From Wocania_A sp964021735 (GTDB taxonomy: Bacteria; Bacteroidota; Bacteroidia; Flavobacteriales; Flavobacteriaceae), in NCBI RefSeq assembly GCF_964021735.1, contig NZ_CAXIBN010000089.1, forward strand, positions 1 through 13,079: a stretch of DNA of 13,079 nt, given 5' to 3'. Position numbers and translations under genes: made by a program. Of this stretch, positions 7,024 to 13,079 are shown one piece after another. The notes under the pieces were generated by a model. The model was not told the DNA's origin, searched no databases, and was given only the letters and a program-made list of their open reading frames with translations. Each line of letters starts with the position of its first letter. The stretch's first letter is position 1.

Positions 7024-7611
7024 ATGAAGATAATAGAACTTATTTTAGATGAGGAAGAAATGGATACTGGAGTAGAAGCTATCTCAATAGTCGAAAGCCC
7101 AGCCATTGAGAGCGACTTTGTAGCTTTAAAAAACCAAGAGATAAAATTAGCAGAAGTAGATAAGGAAAAGAAAATACTTATGGGGCCTTTGTTAATACCT
7201 AACAAGCCTATTTATAGAAATGGTAGTGAGGGCGATTATTACATATATTTTTCAAAAGAAACCATAGAAAAGGCATCACAAATGTTTTTACAAAATGGTA
7301 ACCAAAGCAATTCAACCTTAGAGCATGCAAAAGCACTTAATGGTTTAACCCTAGTTGAAAGCTGGTTGGTAGAAGATAAGGCAAAAGATAAAAGTGCGGT
7401 TTATGGTTTGGATGTTCCAGTTGGAACCTGGATGGGAAGTGTTAAAGTTAATAACGACAAAGTGTGGAATGAATTTGTAAAAACCAAAAAAGTAAAAGGA
7501 TTTTCTATTGAGGGTTATTTTGCTGACAAAATGGAGGCACCAAAAGAGGCAATAGAGGAACAAATGGCAGAACAATTATTAAACCAAATAAAAACAATTA
7601 TAACACAATAA
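7024..7611 (+). CDS. Prohead protease, XkdF / S78-2-like
   Basis: This 195-aa protein likely cleaves the capsid scaffold and coat during prohead maturation. The N-terminus has GVEAISIVESPAIESDFVAL (about residues 16-35), a signature I associate with XkdF-like phage proteins. It continues with a GPLLIPNKPIYR segment (54-65), a TLEH motif with His101, and VESW with Ser113, the best candidates for the catalytic His and Ser. PVGTWMGSVKV and VKGFSIEGYF (157-166) complete the conserved core. The family normally sits close to scaffold and capsid genes, and both lie 0.6-1.2 kb downstream. No scaffold domain is fused here; the protein ends soon after the core with a short helix. The start is the ATG directly after box copy 2. 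The catalytic assignment is inferred from motif resemblance. Confidence 0.7.
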   Translation: MKIIELILDEEEMDTGVEAISIVESPAIESDFVALKNQEIKLAEVDKEKKILMGPLLIPNKPIYRNGSEGDYYIYFSKETIEKASQMFLQNGNQSNSTLEHAKALNGLTLVESWLVEDKAKDKSAVYGLDVPVGTWMGSVKVNNDKVWNEFVKTKKVKGFSIEGYFADKMEAPKEAIEEQMAEQLLNQIKTIITQ

Positions 7612-7613
7612 AC

Positions 7614-8036
7614 ATGAAAACAAATTTAAAAAAAGTTTATAGCAAACTACCAAACAAAAAAGTAAACTTAAAAGCACAAAAGGTGGCCCTAGGTTTAGTT
7701 GATGATATTAGTTACGATTATAGTAACCTAGAAGAAGAAGTAAGCAGACTGGAATATTTGCTTGATGAATTTTTACCACAAGAATTTGATAGGCTTGATG
7801 AAGCTTATGCTTTATTAAAAGAAGTATTGATTGATAATAGCGAAAACGTTATTTATTACGATGATGTAGCACAAGATGAGGAAACAATACAAAGCATAAG
7901 AGAAAAAGCTGATGAACTAGGAATTGATGCAAACGAAATATTTCCAAATATTGATAATTACTCAGAAGAATTAGCTAGGCTAAGAAATTTATCAGAAGAA
8001 TTTGAAATGTCAGTAAGACAATTTAGAAATTATTAA
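7614..8036 (+). CDS. Acidic coiled-coil hypothetical protein
   Basis: This 140-aa acidic protein has a short basic N-terminus (MKTNLKKVYSKLPNKKVNLK) followed by predicted helices, notably YSNLEEEVSRLEYLLDEFLP (about residues 37-56) and SEELARLRNLSEEF near the end. It has no membrane segment or catalytic motif. It begins two bases after the protease stop, and its own TAA overlaps the next ATG, so it belongs to the protease unit. I recall coiled-coil proteins of this size between protease and scaffold in related phages, without known function. A head-assembly or scaffold-accessory role is inferred from position only. Confidence 0.55.
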   Translation: MKTNLKKVYSKLPNKKVNLKAQKVALGLVDDISYDYSNLEEEVSRLEYLLDEFLPQEFDRLDEAYALLKEVLIDNSENVIYYDDVAQDEETIQSIREKADELGIDANEIFPNIDNYSEELARLRNLSEEFEMSVRQFRNY

Positions 8037-8200
8037 TGCAAAGAAACAACAAGAAAAATAAAATATTTATACCTAGCAGAACATCGCCTACTGGTAGTTC
8101 TAGAGGTTGTTTATGTTGGGATAGGAATACATACTCAAGTGAGTGTTGCGATGGTTCTATGCAAGCCCAGGGCATAGGTGTAATAACAAGAACAGATTGA
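8036..8200 (+). CDS. Small Cys-rich hypothetical protein (54 aa)
   Basis: The ATG (8036-8038) overlaps the previous TAA by one base (TAATG) and the ORF ends TGA 8198-8200. After a basic N-terminus (MQRNNKKNKIFIPSR) comes a compact block GCLCWDRNTYSSECCDGS (residues 24-41), followed by MQAQGIG (42-48). The four cysteines form CxC and CC pairs nine residues apart, suggesting metal binding or disulfides. I recall short phage ORFs with the same CLCWD...YS..CCDGS..AQGIG signature in aquatic Bacteroidota phages, which supports a real gene, but I know of no function. It closes the protease unit and sits directly before the promoter box of the capsid unit. Confidence 0.7.
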   Translation: MQRNNKKNKIFIPSRTSPTGSSRGCLCWDRNTYSSECCDGSMQAQGIGVITRTD

Positions 8201-8204
8201 AAAC

Positions 8205-8234
8205 GCAAAATATAAATTAATAAACGTTATATAA
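8205..8234 (+). promoter_or_regulatory. Start-proximal box ACGTTATATAA, copy 3
   Basis: AAACGTTATATAA occupies 8222-8234, five bases before the ATG at 8240. GCAAAAT at 8205-8211 lies 20 bases upstream of the C of CGTTATATAA, as in copy 2. It occupies the only 39-base non-coding gap in this region and heads the scaffold and major capsid genes, which should be the most strongly expressed unit. Confidence 0.65.
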
Positions 8235-8239
8235 TTAGT

Positions 8240-8821
8240 ATGGAAAAAACAAAAATGTTAAATCAGATTAGAACGCTTTTAAATATTGAGGTAAAACTCG
8301 AAGAACAAAAGCTAGAAAACGGAACGTTGGTAACGGCGGAAAGTTTTGAAAAAGGAAGTGAAATATTTATCGTAACTGATGATGAAAAGGTGGCAATGCC
8401 AGTAGGAGAATATATCCTTGAGGATGGCCGCTTGGTAGTTGTTGAGGAAGAGGGTATTATTTTTGAGATACGAACATCAGAAGAAGCACCCGCAGAAGAA
8501 GAAACAACTGAGGATTTAGCTGATGAAACTATTGAAACCGATGTACCTGAGGAAGTAGTGCAAGAAGTTGAAGCAATAGTTGAGGCGGTTGTTGAGGTAA
8601 TTGCACCAGTTATTGAGGAGGTAAAAGAAGAAGTTGCTGAATTAAAAAAGCAATTCTCAGAAATGAAAAACTACAAAGAAGATAAAGAAAATTTATCCGC
8701 TGCTAGAAAACCAATTAAACACAACCCTGAGGCAAAAACACCACAAAAAAAACAAGTGCAATTTGCAAAAGGACAATTTAACACAACACTTGATAGAGTA
8801 TTAAACAAATTAAATAAATAA
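8240..8821 (+). CDS. Probable capsid scaffolding protein
   Basis: This 193-aa protein has a small beta-type N-terminal domain (VKLEEQKLENGTLV, MPVGEYILEDGRLVVVEEEG; about residues 1-78). A very acidic Glu/Ala/Val helical region follows (about 79-140), then a basic C-terminus (ARKPIKHNPEAK, KKQVQFAKGQF; about 154-193). An acidic helical middle and a basic end that can dock on the capsid are typical of scaffolds. It lies one base before the capsid gene and downstream of the protease, the usual neighbourhood. I recall the N-terminal GEY.LEDGR..VV.EEG pattern from related phages. The start follows box copy 3; a second in-frame ATG at 8255 would give a product five residues shorter. Confidence 0.65.
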   Translation: MEKTKMLNQIRTLLNIEVKLEEQKLENGTLVTAESFEKGSEIFIVTDDEKVAMPVGEYILEDGRLVVVEEEGIIFEIRTSEEAPAEEETTEDLADETIETDVPEEVVQEVEAIVEAVVEVIAPVIEEVKEEVAELKKQFSEMKNYKEDKENLSAARKPIKHNPEAKTPQKKQVQFAKGQFNTTLDRVLNKLNK

Positions 8822-8822
8822 G

Positions 8823-9800
8823 ATGAAAAAAAGAAACGTAAATTTAGCAACAACTACTGATATCACTACGACTTATGCGGGAGAATTCGCTGGCGAATAC
8901 ATCGCAGCGGCTTTACTTTCAGCAAGTACAATTGATGATGGTGGTGTCACAGTAAAGGCGAACATCGCTTTTAAAGAAGTTATCAAAAAATTAGCTACTG
9001 ATGCACTTGTAAAAACTGCAACATGTGATTTTGACCCAACTTCAACTATCACACTAACTGAGCGCATTTTAGAACCCCGAGAGTTACAAGTGAATCTACA
9101 ACTTTGCAAATATGATTTTGTTAACGACTGGGAAGCGTCATCAATGGGTTACGGCCTAGGACAAACATTGCCACCAAAGTTTTCTGATTTCTTAATTGCA
9201 CACGTTGCTTCGAAAGTCGCTCAGAATACGGAATTTTGTATTTGGCAAGGCGATACCGCAGCGGGAACTAACAACTCATTTGATGGGTTTGAAAAACTAA
9301 TTGCAGCAGCAGCAACTGCGGGAGATATTCCAGCGGGACAACAAGTTGCAGCGGTTGCGGGTGGTTTAACATCAGCAAACATTATTGATGAATTATCTAA
9401 GGTAGTTGATGCAATTCCAGCAGCACTTTATGGTAAGGAAGATTTATTTGTATACATTGGCCAAGAAGCAGCAAAATTATATGTTCAAGCCCTTGGAGGT
9501 TTCGGAGCAAATGGATTGGGTGCTAATGGTGTTGCAAATATGGGAACTCAGTGGTGGAATAATGGAAGCCTTACAATCAACGGCGTAAAAATATTTGTTT
9601 GCCCAGGAATGAGTGCTAACAAAATGTATGCTGCGGAACGTTCTAACTTGTATTTCGGAACTGGACTTCTTAATTCAACTCAGGAAGTACGTGTGCTAGA
9701 CATGGGAGACCTTGACGCATCAAACAACGTAAGAATGGTAATGAGATTTACCTCAGGTGTACAATTTGGAATCGCTTCAGATTTAGTTGAGTACGCTTAA
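8823..9800 (+). CDS. Major capsid protein (probable HK97 fold)
   Basis: This 325-aa protein is the probable coat subunit. Features include an Ala-rich N-terminal helix (AGEFAGEYIAAALLSAST, about residues 19-36), a FKEVIKKL segment, a CDFDPTSTITLTERILEP strand region (about 68-85), WQGDTAAGTNNSFDGFEKLI (about 140-159), and a late GLLNSTQEVRVLDMGDLDASN block before the end MRFTSGVQFGIASDLVEYA. Length, the W.GD......FDG motif and the position after protease and scaffold suit an HK97-type coat without a large fused scaffold. Codon use here favours C-ending codons (ATC, AAC, TTC) more than neighbouring genes, consistent with high expression. It is followed at once by a strong terminator. No separate promoter box is seen, so it is probably co-transcribed with the scaffold. 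Confidence 0.8.
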   Translation: MKKRNVNLATTTDITTTYAGEFAGEYIAAALLSASTIDDGGVTVKANIAFKEVIKKLATDALVKTATCDFDPTSTITLTERILEPRELQVNLQLCKYDFVNDWEASSMGYGLGQTLPPKFSDFLIAHVASKVAQNTEFCIWQGDTAAGTNNSFDGFEKLIAAAATAGDIPAGQQVAAVAGGLTSANIIDELSKVVDAIPAALYGKEDLFVYIGQEAAKLYVQALGGFGANGLGANGVANMGTQWWNNGSLTINGVKIFVCPGMSANKMYAAERSNLYFGTGLLNSTQEVRVLDMGDLDASNNVRMVMRFTSGVQFGIASDLVEYA

Positions 9801-9818
9801 AATTAATTAATAATCAAT

Positions 9819-9856
9819 AAAGGGGTGGGTAGTTAGTCTGCTCGCCCTTTTTTTTT
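9819..9856 (+). terminator. Rho-independent terminator after the capsid gene
   Basis: GGGTGGGTAG (9823-9832) pairs along its full length with CTGCTCGCCC (9838-9847), with three G-U pairs and the five-base loop TTAGT. The stem can extend outward by the A-rich 5' flank pairing with the nine-T run (9848-9856). It ends the scaffold-capsid unit. The tail tube ATG is only 13 bases past the T run. Confidence 0.9.
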
Positions 9857-9869
9857 AAAACATAAAATT

Positions 9870-10400
9870 ATGCCATGTACAATAACAAAAGGGAGAAGCC
9901 TTCCTTGTAAGTCTGCCTTTGGTGGAATCAAGAATGTATATTTCTTAGACTTTGGGAATATAGACACAGTAACGCTAGATGATGCAACTGGTGTATCAAC
10001 TATTACTTATCTTGCTGGGGGTTCTTCTGATTATTTTAAATACGAAGTAAAAGGTAATTCAAGCCTTGAAACAACAGTGACGTCTTCTAGAGAAAATGGA
10101 ACAACATTTTACACACAAACTTTAAATTTAACACTAACATATTTAGATGCATTAACGCAACAACAACTACAACAAATTGCAGTGTCTAGACCTAATGTTA
10201 TTGTTGAAGATTACTATGGTAATTTCTTTGGTTGTGGAATAGAAAATGGAATGGAAGTAACTGGGGGAACAGTAGTTACTGGAGCAGCGGCTGGAGACCT
10301 TTCAGGATTTACGCTTGTTCTAGAGGGTATGGAAGAAACGGCACCATTATTTTTAAATGCTGCGCCTAGCGTATCAGCTGAGGTAATTACGCCAAATTAA
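9870..10400 (+). CDS. Major tail tube protein
   Basis: This 176-aa protein matches a tail tube type I recognise from Bacteroidota phages. It starts MPCTITKGRSLPCKSAFGG and has a KYEVKGNSSLETTVTSSREN block (about residues 58-77), a TQTLNLTLTYLDALT strand-helix (about 83-97), a VIVEDYYGNFFGCGIENGME segment (about 111-130), and a TGAAAGDLSGFTLVLEGME strand pair near the end. The alternating beta pattern with a central helix suits the tube beta-sandwich, and single-copy placement next to the capsid gene suits an abundant virion protein. It lies between two terminators and has no ACGTTATATAA box, so expression probably depends on read-through of the first terminator or on an unrecognised promoter. 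No sheath gene accompanies it here. Confidence 0.65.
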   Translation: MPCTITKGRSLPCKSAFGGIKNVYFLDFGNIDTVTLDDATGVSTITYLAGGSSDYFKYEVKGNSSLETTVTSSRENGTTFYTQTLNLTLTYLDALTQQQLQQIAVSRPNVIVEDYYGNFFGCGIENGMEVTGGTVVTGAAAGDLSGFTLVLEGMEETAPLFLNAAPSVSAEVITPN

Positions 10401-10420
10401 TATTTATTTTATTAAAATTA

Positions 10421-10450
10421 AGAGCATCCTTTTTAGGGTGCTTTTTTTTT
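10421..10450 (+). terminator. Rho-independent terminator after the tail tube gene
   Basis: AGCATCC (10423-10429) pairs with GGGTGCT (10436-10442) with one G-U pair, around a six-base T-rich loop. Nine T residues follow (10442-10450), the first of them pairing in the stem, and five more after a single G. It isolates the tail tube gene from the portal unit. Confidence 0.85.
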
Positions 10451-10456
10451 GTTTTT

Positions 10457-10486
10457 ACAAATTAGTTATTTTTATACGTTATATAA
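10457..10486 (+). promoter_or_regulatory. Start-proximal box ACGTTATATAA, copy 4
   Basis: ACGTTATATAA occupies 10476-10486, three bases before the ATG at 10490. ACAAATT at 10457-10463 holds the position of the CAAAA-like element, 20 bases upstream of the C of CGTTATATAA. It lies directly after a terminator and heads the portal unit, the same context as copy 1. Confidence 0.6.
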
Positions 10487-10489
10487 TTG

Positions 10490-10870
10490 ATGATACTTTT
10501 AAAACCACAAGCTACCAATAGATTTGGAATTATACCAAGAGAATATGTAACAAGTGCATATATGACTTTAAGAGATGATAGCACAAATGTTGTTAATGAA
10601 TATACATTAGTACCTAGAGTTGATGGTGTAGGTAATATTGTTATTATAAACGATACTTACCTTATATATGGAACAGAATATGAGAATTTAGTTGAGGGGC
10701 ATTTTTATGATTTAACTTTGTATGCAGATGATAATTTAGAAGATGTTATATATAGAGATAAAGCATTTTGTACTGCGCAAAAGGATTTAATTGATGATGA
10801 TTTCTACAAAATAAATAAAGACCAGTACACAACGTACAATGGCAATGATAACGATTACATAGTAATATGA
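10490..10870 (+). CDS. Small phage protein of unknown function
   Basis: This 126-aa acidic protein is mainly beta-strand-like. Features are an N-terminal PQATNRFGIIPREYV, a central EGHFYDLTLYADDNLEDVIYRDKAFC (about residues 68-93), and an end reading KDQYTTYNGNDNDYIVI. I recall the GHFYDL.LY.D.....IY.D..FC and QYT......N.YIVI pattern from related phages, usually near the portal or tail tube gene, with no assigned function. ATG 10490 is preferred over TTG 10487 because it is the stronger codon and keeps the same short distance from the box as in the other copies. Its TGA overlaps the portal ATG (ATGA). A small virion or assembly protein is the likely role. Confidence 0.55.
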   Translation: MILLKPQATNRFGIIPREYVTSAYMTLRDDSTNVVNEYTLVPRVDGVGNIVIINDTYLIYGTEYENLVEGHFYDLTLYADDNLEDVIYRDKAFCTAQKDLIDDDFYKINKDQYTTYNGNDNDYIVI

Positions 10871-12909
10871 GAAAAAGAAACGAAAAAGGACAATTTGTAA
10901 AAAGCAAGGTGTCTGAATTTGGGTTTGTTAATTTAAGTACATATACCAGCCCTGAGGTTAAAGAGGTTAATGGTGCTGATTGGATTGAGTATGGGGCTGA
11001 CAACGATTATTTCCAATACCTGATAGACCGTTACAATGGCTCGCCTACAAACAATGCTGCTATAAACGGAATAAGCCAGGCAATTTATGGAAAAGGGTTA
11101 AATGCTACTGATAGCAGTAAAAAGCCAAACGAGTATGCGCAAATGGTTTCTTTGTTTAGAAAAGATGTTGTAAGAAGATTGTGCTATGATTTAAAATTAA
11201 TGGGCCAATGCGCTATCCAGGTTATTTACTCAAAGGATAGAAGCAAGATTGCGCAATTAGAACACATGCCTATTGAGACTTTAAGAGCCGAAAAATGTGA
11301 TGAGGATGGTAACGTGCCAGCTTATTACTATTATAACGATTGGCCAAACATAAAAAAAACAGATGAGCCATTAAGAATACCAGCTTTTGGCATGTCAAAT
11401 GAAAACATAGAAATATACTACATTAAACCATATAAAAGTGGGTTTTACTATTACTCGCCAGTTGACTATCAAGGTGGTTTACAATATGCTGAGTTGGAAG
11501 AGGAAGTATCTAATTACCACCTCAACAACATCCTGAATGGCCTGGCCCCTAGCATGCTCATCAATTTCAACAACGGAACTCCAAACCAACAAGAGCGCCA
11601 ACTAATTGAAACTAAAATAGCACAAAAATTCTCAGGCACTAGCAATGCTGGCAAGTTCATTTTAGCCTTTAATGATAACAAGGAAAGCCAGGCAGAAATA
11701 ACACCAGTGCAATTAAGTGATGCGCATAACCAGTATCAATTTCTCAGCGAGGAAAGCACACAAAAAATAATGGTTGCCCATCGGATAGTCAGCCCTATGT
11801 TATTAGGTATAAAAGATGGAAGCGGATTAGGTAATAATGCAGAAGAAATAAAAACTGCTAGTCTTTTAATGGATAACACTGTTATAAGACCATTTCAAGA
11901 GCTTTTAATTGATTGTTTTGATAATATACTAGCTTACAACGAAATTAGCTTAAACCTATATTTTACAACCTTACAACCGCTTGAGTTTACAGAAGTAGAC
12001 CAAGCATTACAAGACAAGGAAACAATTGAGGAAGAAACTGGTGTTGAGATGCAAAAGTTTAACCTTAAAAAAATAGGTGGTAAAACGGCATACAAAACAA
12101 AAGAAGAAGCTGAAAGGGTTGCTGAGGAAATTGGTTGTGGTGGTTACCACGAACACGAAATAGAGGGTGTTACATATTACATGCCTTGTGTATCTCACGA
12201 GGAATTAAAAGCCCCATGCTGGGATGGTTATGAGCAAATAGGTACAAAAATGAAAGATGGGAAAGAGGTGCCAAATTGTGTGCCACTTGAAAAGGAGTTT
12301 TTGTCTGATGAGATGGGCGCTGCTATATTAGAAAACCTTAAAGGCGAAACATTGTCAAGCGAATGGGAATTGGTTGATGAGTTAGATACAGATAATAATA
12401 TAACCGATGAGGAATGGGCCACGTTATGTATAAAAGAAAAAAAATCTTTATTTAGAAAATTTGCAGATGAGATAACCGCAAAGCCTAATGGTTTTAGTTA
12501 TTTAGATAGCAAAAATTATAAAATAAGATACAAGTATGCAGTTGGCTCAACTAAGCAAATGAAAGGTAATAATGAATCCAGGCCATTTTGCAAAAGCATG
12601 ATGAGTTTATCAAAAGCTGGTGTTGTTTATAGATTAGAGGGTATCGATGCAGCTTCAAAGGCTGGTGTAAATAGCAGCCTAGGACACAATGGCAAGCCCT
12701 ACGATTTGTTTAAATTCAAAGGTGGAGTATATTGTCGACATAAATGGAAAAAGGTGTTATATCGCCTTAAAAGCAATACTAAGCCCAGTGAGTATTTAAA
12801 CGACTATAAAAAAACAAGAACCATTCCTGAGAGTTATAACAAAAAACCAAGGGGGACAAAGCAATCAGAAATTGCACCAGTAAACATGCCAAAACAAGGG
12901 GCGTATTAA
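10867..12909 (+). CDS. Portal protein with composite C-terminal extension
   Basis: This 680-aa protein has a portal-like region from about residue 36 to 385. It includes WIEYGADNDYFQYLIDRYNGSP, NAAINGISQAIYGKG, LKLMGQCAIQVIYSKD (110-124), HMPIETLR, and late VAHRIVSPMLLGI (303-315) and NTVIRPFQELLIDC helices, matching portals of the PBSX/HK97-like type. The extension holds a Lys/Glu-rich helix, a Cys/His module with CGGYHEHEIEGVTYYMPC (about 424-441), a CWDGYEQIG...PNCVP module (about 451-473), and a C-terminal region about 551-635 with RYKYAVGS, SRPFCKSM, VYRLEGID, YDLFKFKGG and CRHKW. The last part resembles a fused minor head (MuF-like) module I recall on Bacteroidota phage portals, with Cys575, Cys623 and His625 as possible metal ligands. 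The portal call is firm; the extension's role is inferred. Confidence 0.7.
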   Translation: MRKRNEKGQFVKSKVSEFGFVNLSTYTSPEVKEVNGADWIEYGADNDYFQYLIDRYNGSPTNNAAINGISQAIYGKGLNATDSSKKPNEYAQMVSLFRKDVVRRLCYDLKLMGQCAIQVIYSKDRSKIAQLEHMPIETLRAEKCDEDGNVPAYYYYNDWPNIKKTDEPLRIPAFGMSNENIEIYYIKPYKSGFYYYSPVDYQGGLQYAELEEEVSNYHLNNILNGLAPSMLINFNNGTPNQQERQLIETKIAQKFSGTSNAGKFILAFNDNKESQAEITPVQLSDAHNQYQFLSEESTQKIMVAHRIVSPMLLGIKDGSGLGNNAEEIKTASLLMDNTVIRPFQELLIDCFDNILAYNEISLNLYFTTLQPLEFTEVDQALQDKETIEEETGVEMQKFNLKKIGGKTAYKTKEEAERVAEEIGCGGYHEHEIEGVTYYMPCVSHEELKAPCWDGYEQIGTKMKDGKEVPNCVPLEKEFLSDEMGAAILENLKGETLSSEWELVDELDTDNNITDEEWATLCIKEKKSLFRKFADEITAKPNGFSYLDSKNYKIRYKYAVGSTKQMKGNNESRPFCKSMMSLSKAGVVYRLEGIDAASKAGVNSSLGHNGKPYDLFKFKGGVYCRHKWKKVLYRLKSNTKPSEYLNDYKKTRTIPESYNKKPRGTKQSEIAPVNMPKQGAY

Positions 12910-12918
12910 AAAAAATAT

Positions 12919-13079
12919 ATGGCAACAGTATTATTTATAAATAGAACCGATTTAGTTAGAAACTCGATTATCGATGGAAATGTTGATACCGACAAGTTTA
13001 TACAGTTCATAAAGATAGCGCAGCAAATAGACATACAACAAATACTAGGTACTAAAATGTATGATGGTTTAACTGATGC
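12919..13079 (+). CDS. Head-tail connector-like protein, 5' part
   Basis: The gene starts ten bases after the portal stop and runs off the window after 53 codons. The N-terminus reads MATVLFINRTDLVRNSIIDG, then NVDTDKFIQFIKIAQQIDIQ and ILGTKMYDGL. This opening, with a strand-like first ten residues and a helix ending in an I...LG...YD.L motif, resembles small connector/adaptor-type proteins (DUF6712-like) that I recall downstream of portals in Bacteroidota phages. There is no box of the ACGTTATATAA type before it, so it is co-transcribed with the portal. The assignment rests on this N-terminal pattern and position; the rest of the protein is not visible. Confidence 0.5.
   Translation, partial: MATVLFINRTDLVRNSIIDGNVDTDKFIQFIKIAQQIDIQQILGTKMYDGLTD

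Noticed and set aside
7843..7855. AAAACGTTATTTA resembling the start-proximal box
   Set aside because: It is inside the coiled-coil gene, lacks TATATAA and is not followed by a start codon of any plausible gene.
8023..8208. Minus-strand ORF of 61 codons
   Set aside because: It is opposite the 54-aa Cys-rich gene, which has the better start context and motif.
9406..9588. Second + frame ORF inside the capsid gene
   Set aside because: Met/Gln-rich product with no motif; the capsid frame is clearly the coding one.
10487..10489. TTG as start of the 126-aa gene
   Set aside because: ATG follows immediately and is the stronger start; using TTG would leave no gap between box and start, unlike the other three copies.
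1..13079. CRISPR array, tRNA, rRNA, insertion sequence, att site
   Set aside because: I looked for regularly spaced repeats, cloverleaf arms, transposase motifs and terminal repeats and saw none that were convincing.

Overview
The window is part of the structural (virion morphogenesis) module of a tailed double-stranded DNA phage or prophage. The likely host is a member of the Bacteroidota, probably an aquatic Flavobacteriia. The evidence is AT-rich DNA (roughly one third G+C by eye), A/T-rich translation starts that mostly lack a Shine-Dalgarno sequence, tightly packed genes all on the + strand with ATGA or TAATG overlaps, and proteins resembling families I remember from uncultured marine flavobacterial phages. 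A tail-tube protein and a tape measure are present and no sheath is visible, so a siphovirus-like particle is the best guess. Terminase and lysis genes are not in the window. All family assignments come from reading the proteins, not from a search.

Layout. 1-102 is the end of an upstream gene for a small Cys-rich protein, followed by a terminator (127-153). 203-6989 is a long tail operon: tail-assembly-chaperone-like gene with an overlapping -1-frame ORF, two head-tail/tail completion-type genes, a 47-aa ORF, a tail protein, a 708-aa tail hub/baseplate-type protein, a 46-aa ORF and the tape measure. 7024-8200 carries an XkdF-like prohead protease, a coiled-coil protein and a 54-aa Cys-rich protein. 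8240-9800 carries a scaffold-like protein and the major capsid protein, closed by a terminator. 9870-10400 is the tail tube gene, followed by a second terminator. 10490 onward holds a small unknown protein, a portal protein with a long composite C-terminal extension, and the start of a connector-like gene that runs off the window.

Control. Four genes (203, 7024, 8240, 10490) are each preceded, 2-5 bases before the ATG, by a near-identical ACGTTATATAA box. A weaker CAAAA-like element lies at a fixed distance upstream of each. Nothing similar precedes the other genes. These are probably phage-type promoters that head four transcription units and may give leaderless mRNAs. Three rho-independent terminators fit this unit structure; the tail tube gene lies between two of them without a box of its own.

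Most notable points: the repeated start-proximal box; the dual-frame overlap at 685-853, which looks like a lambda G/GT-type chaperone arrangement; the composite portal C-terminus; and small conserved-looking ORFs of 46-54 codons in the apparent gaps. I saw no CRISPR array, tRNA, rRNA, insertion sequence or attachment site.
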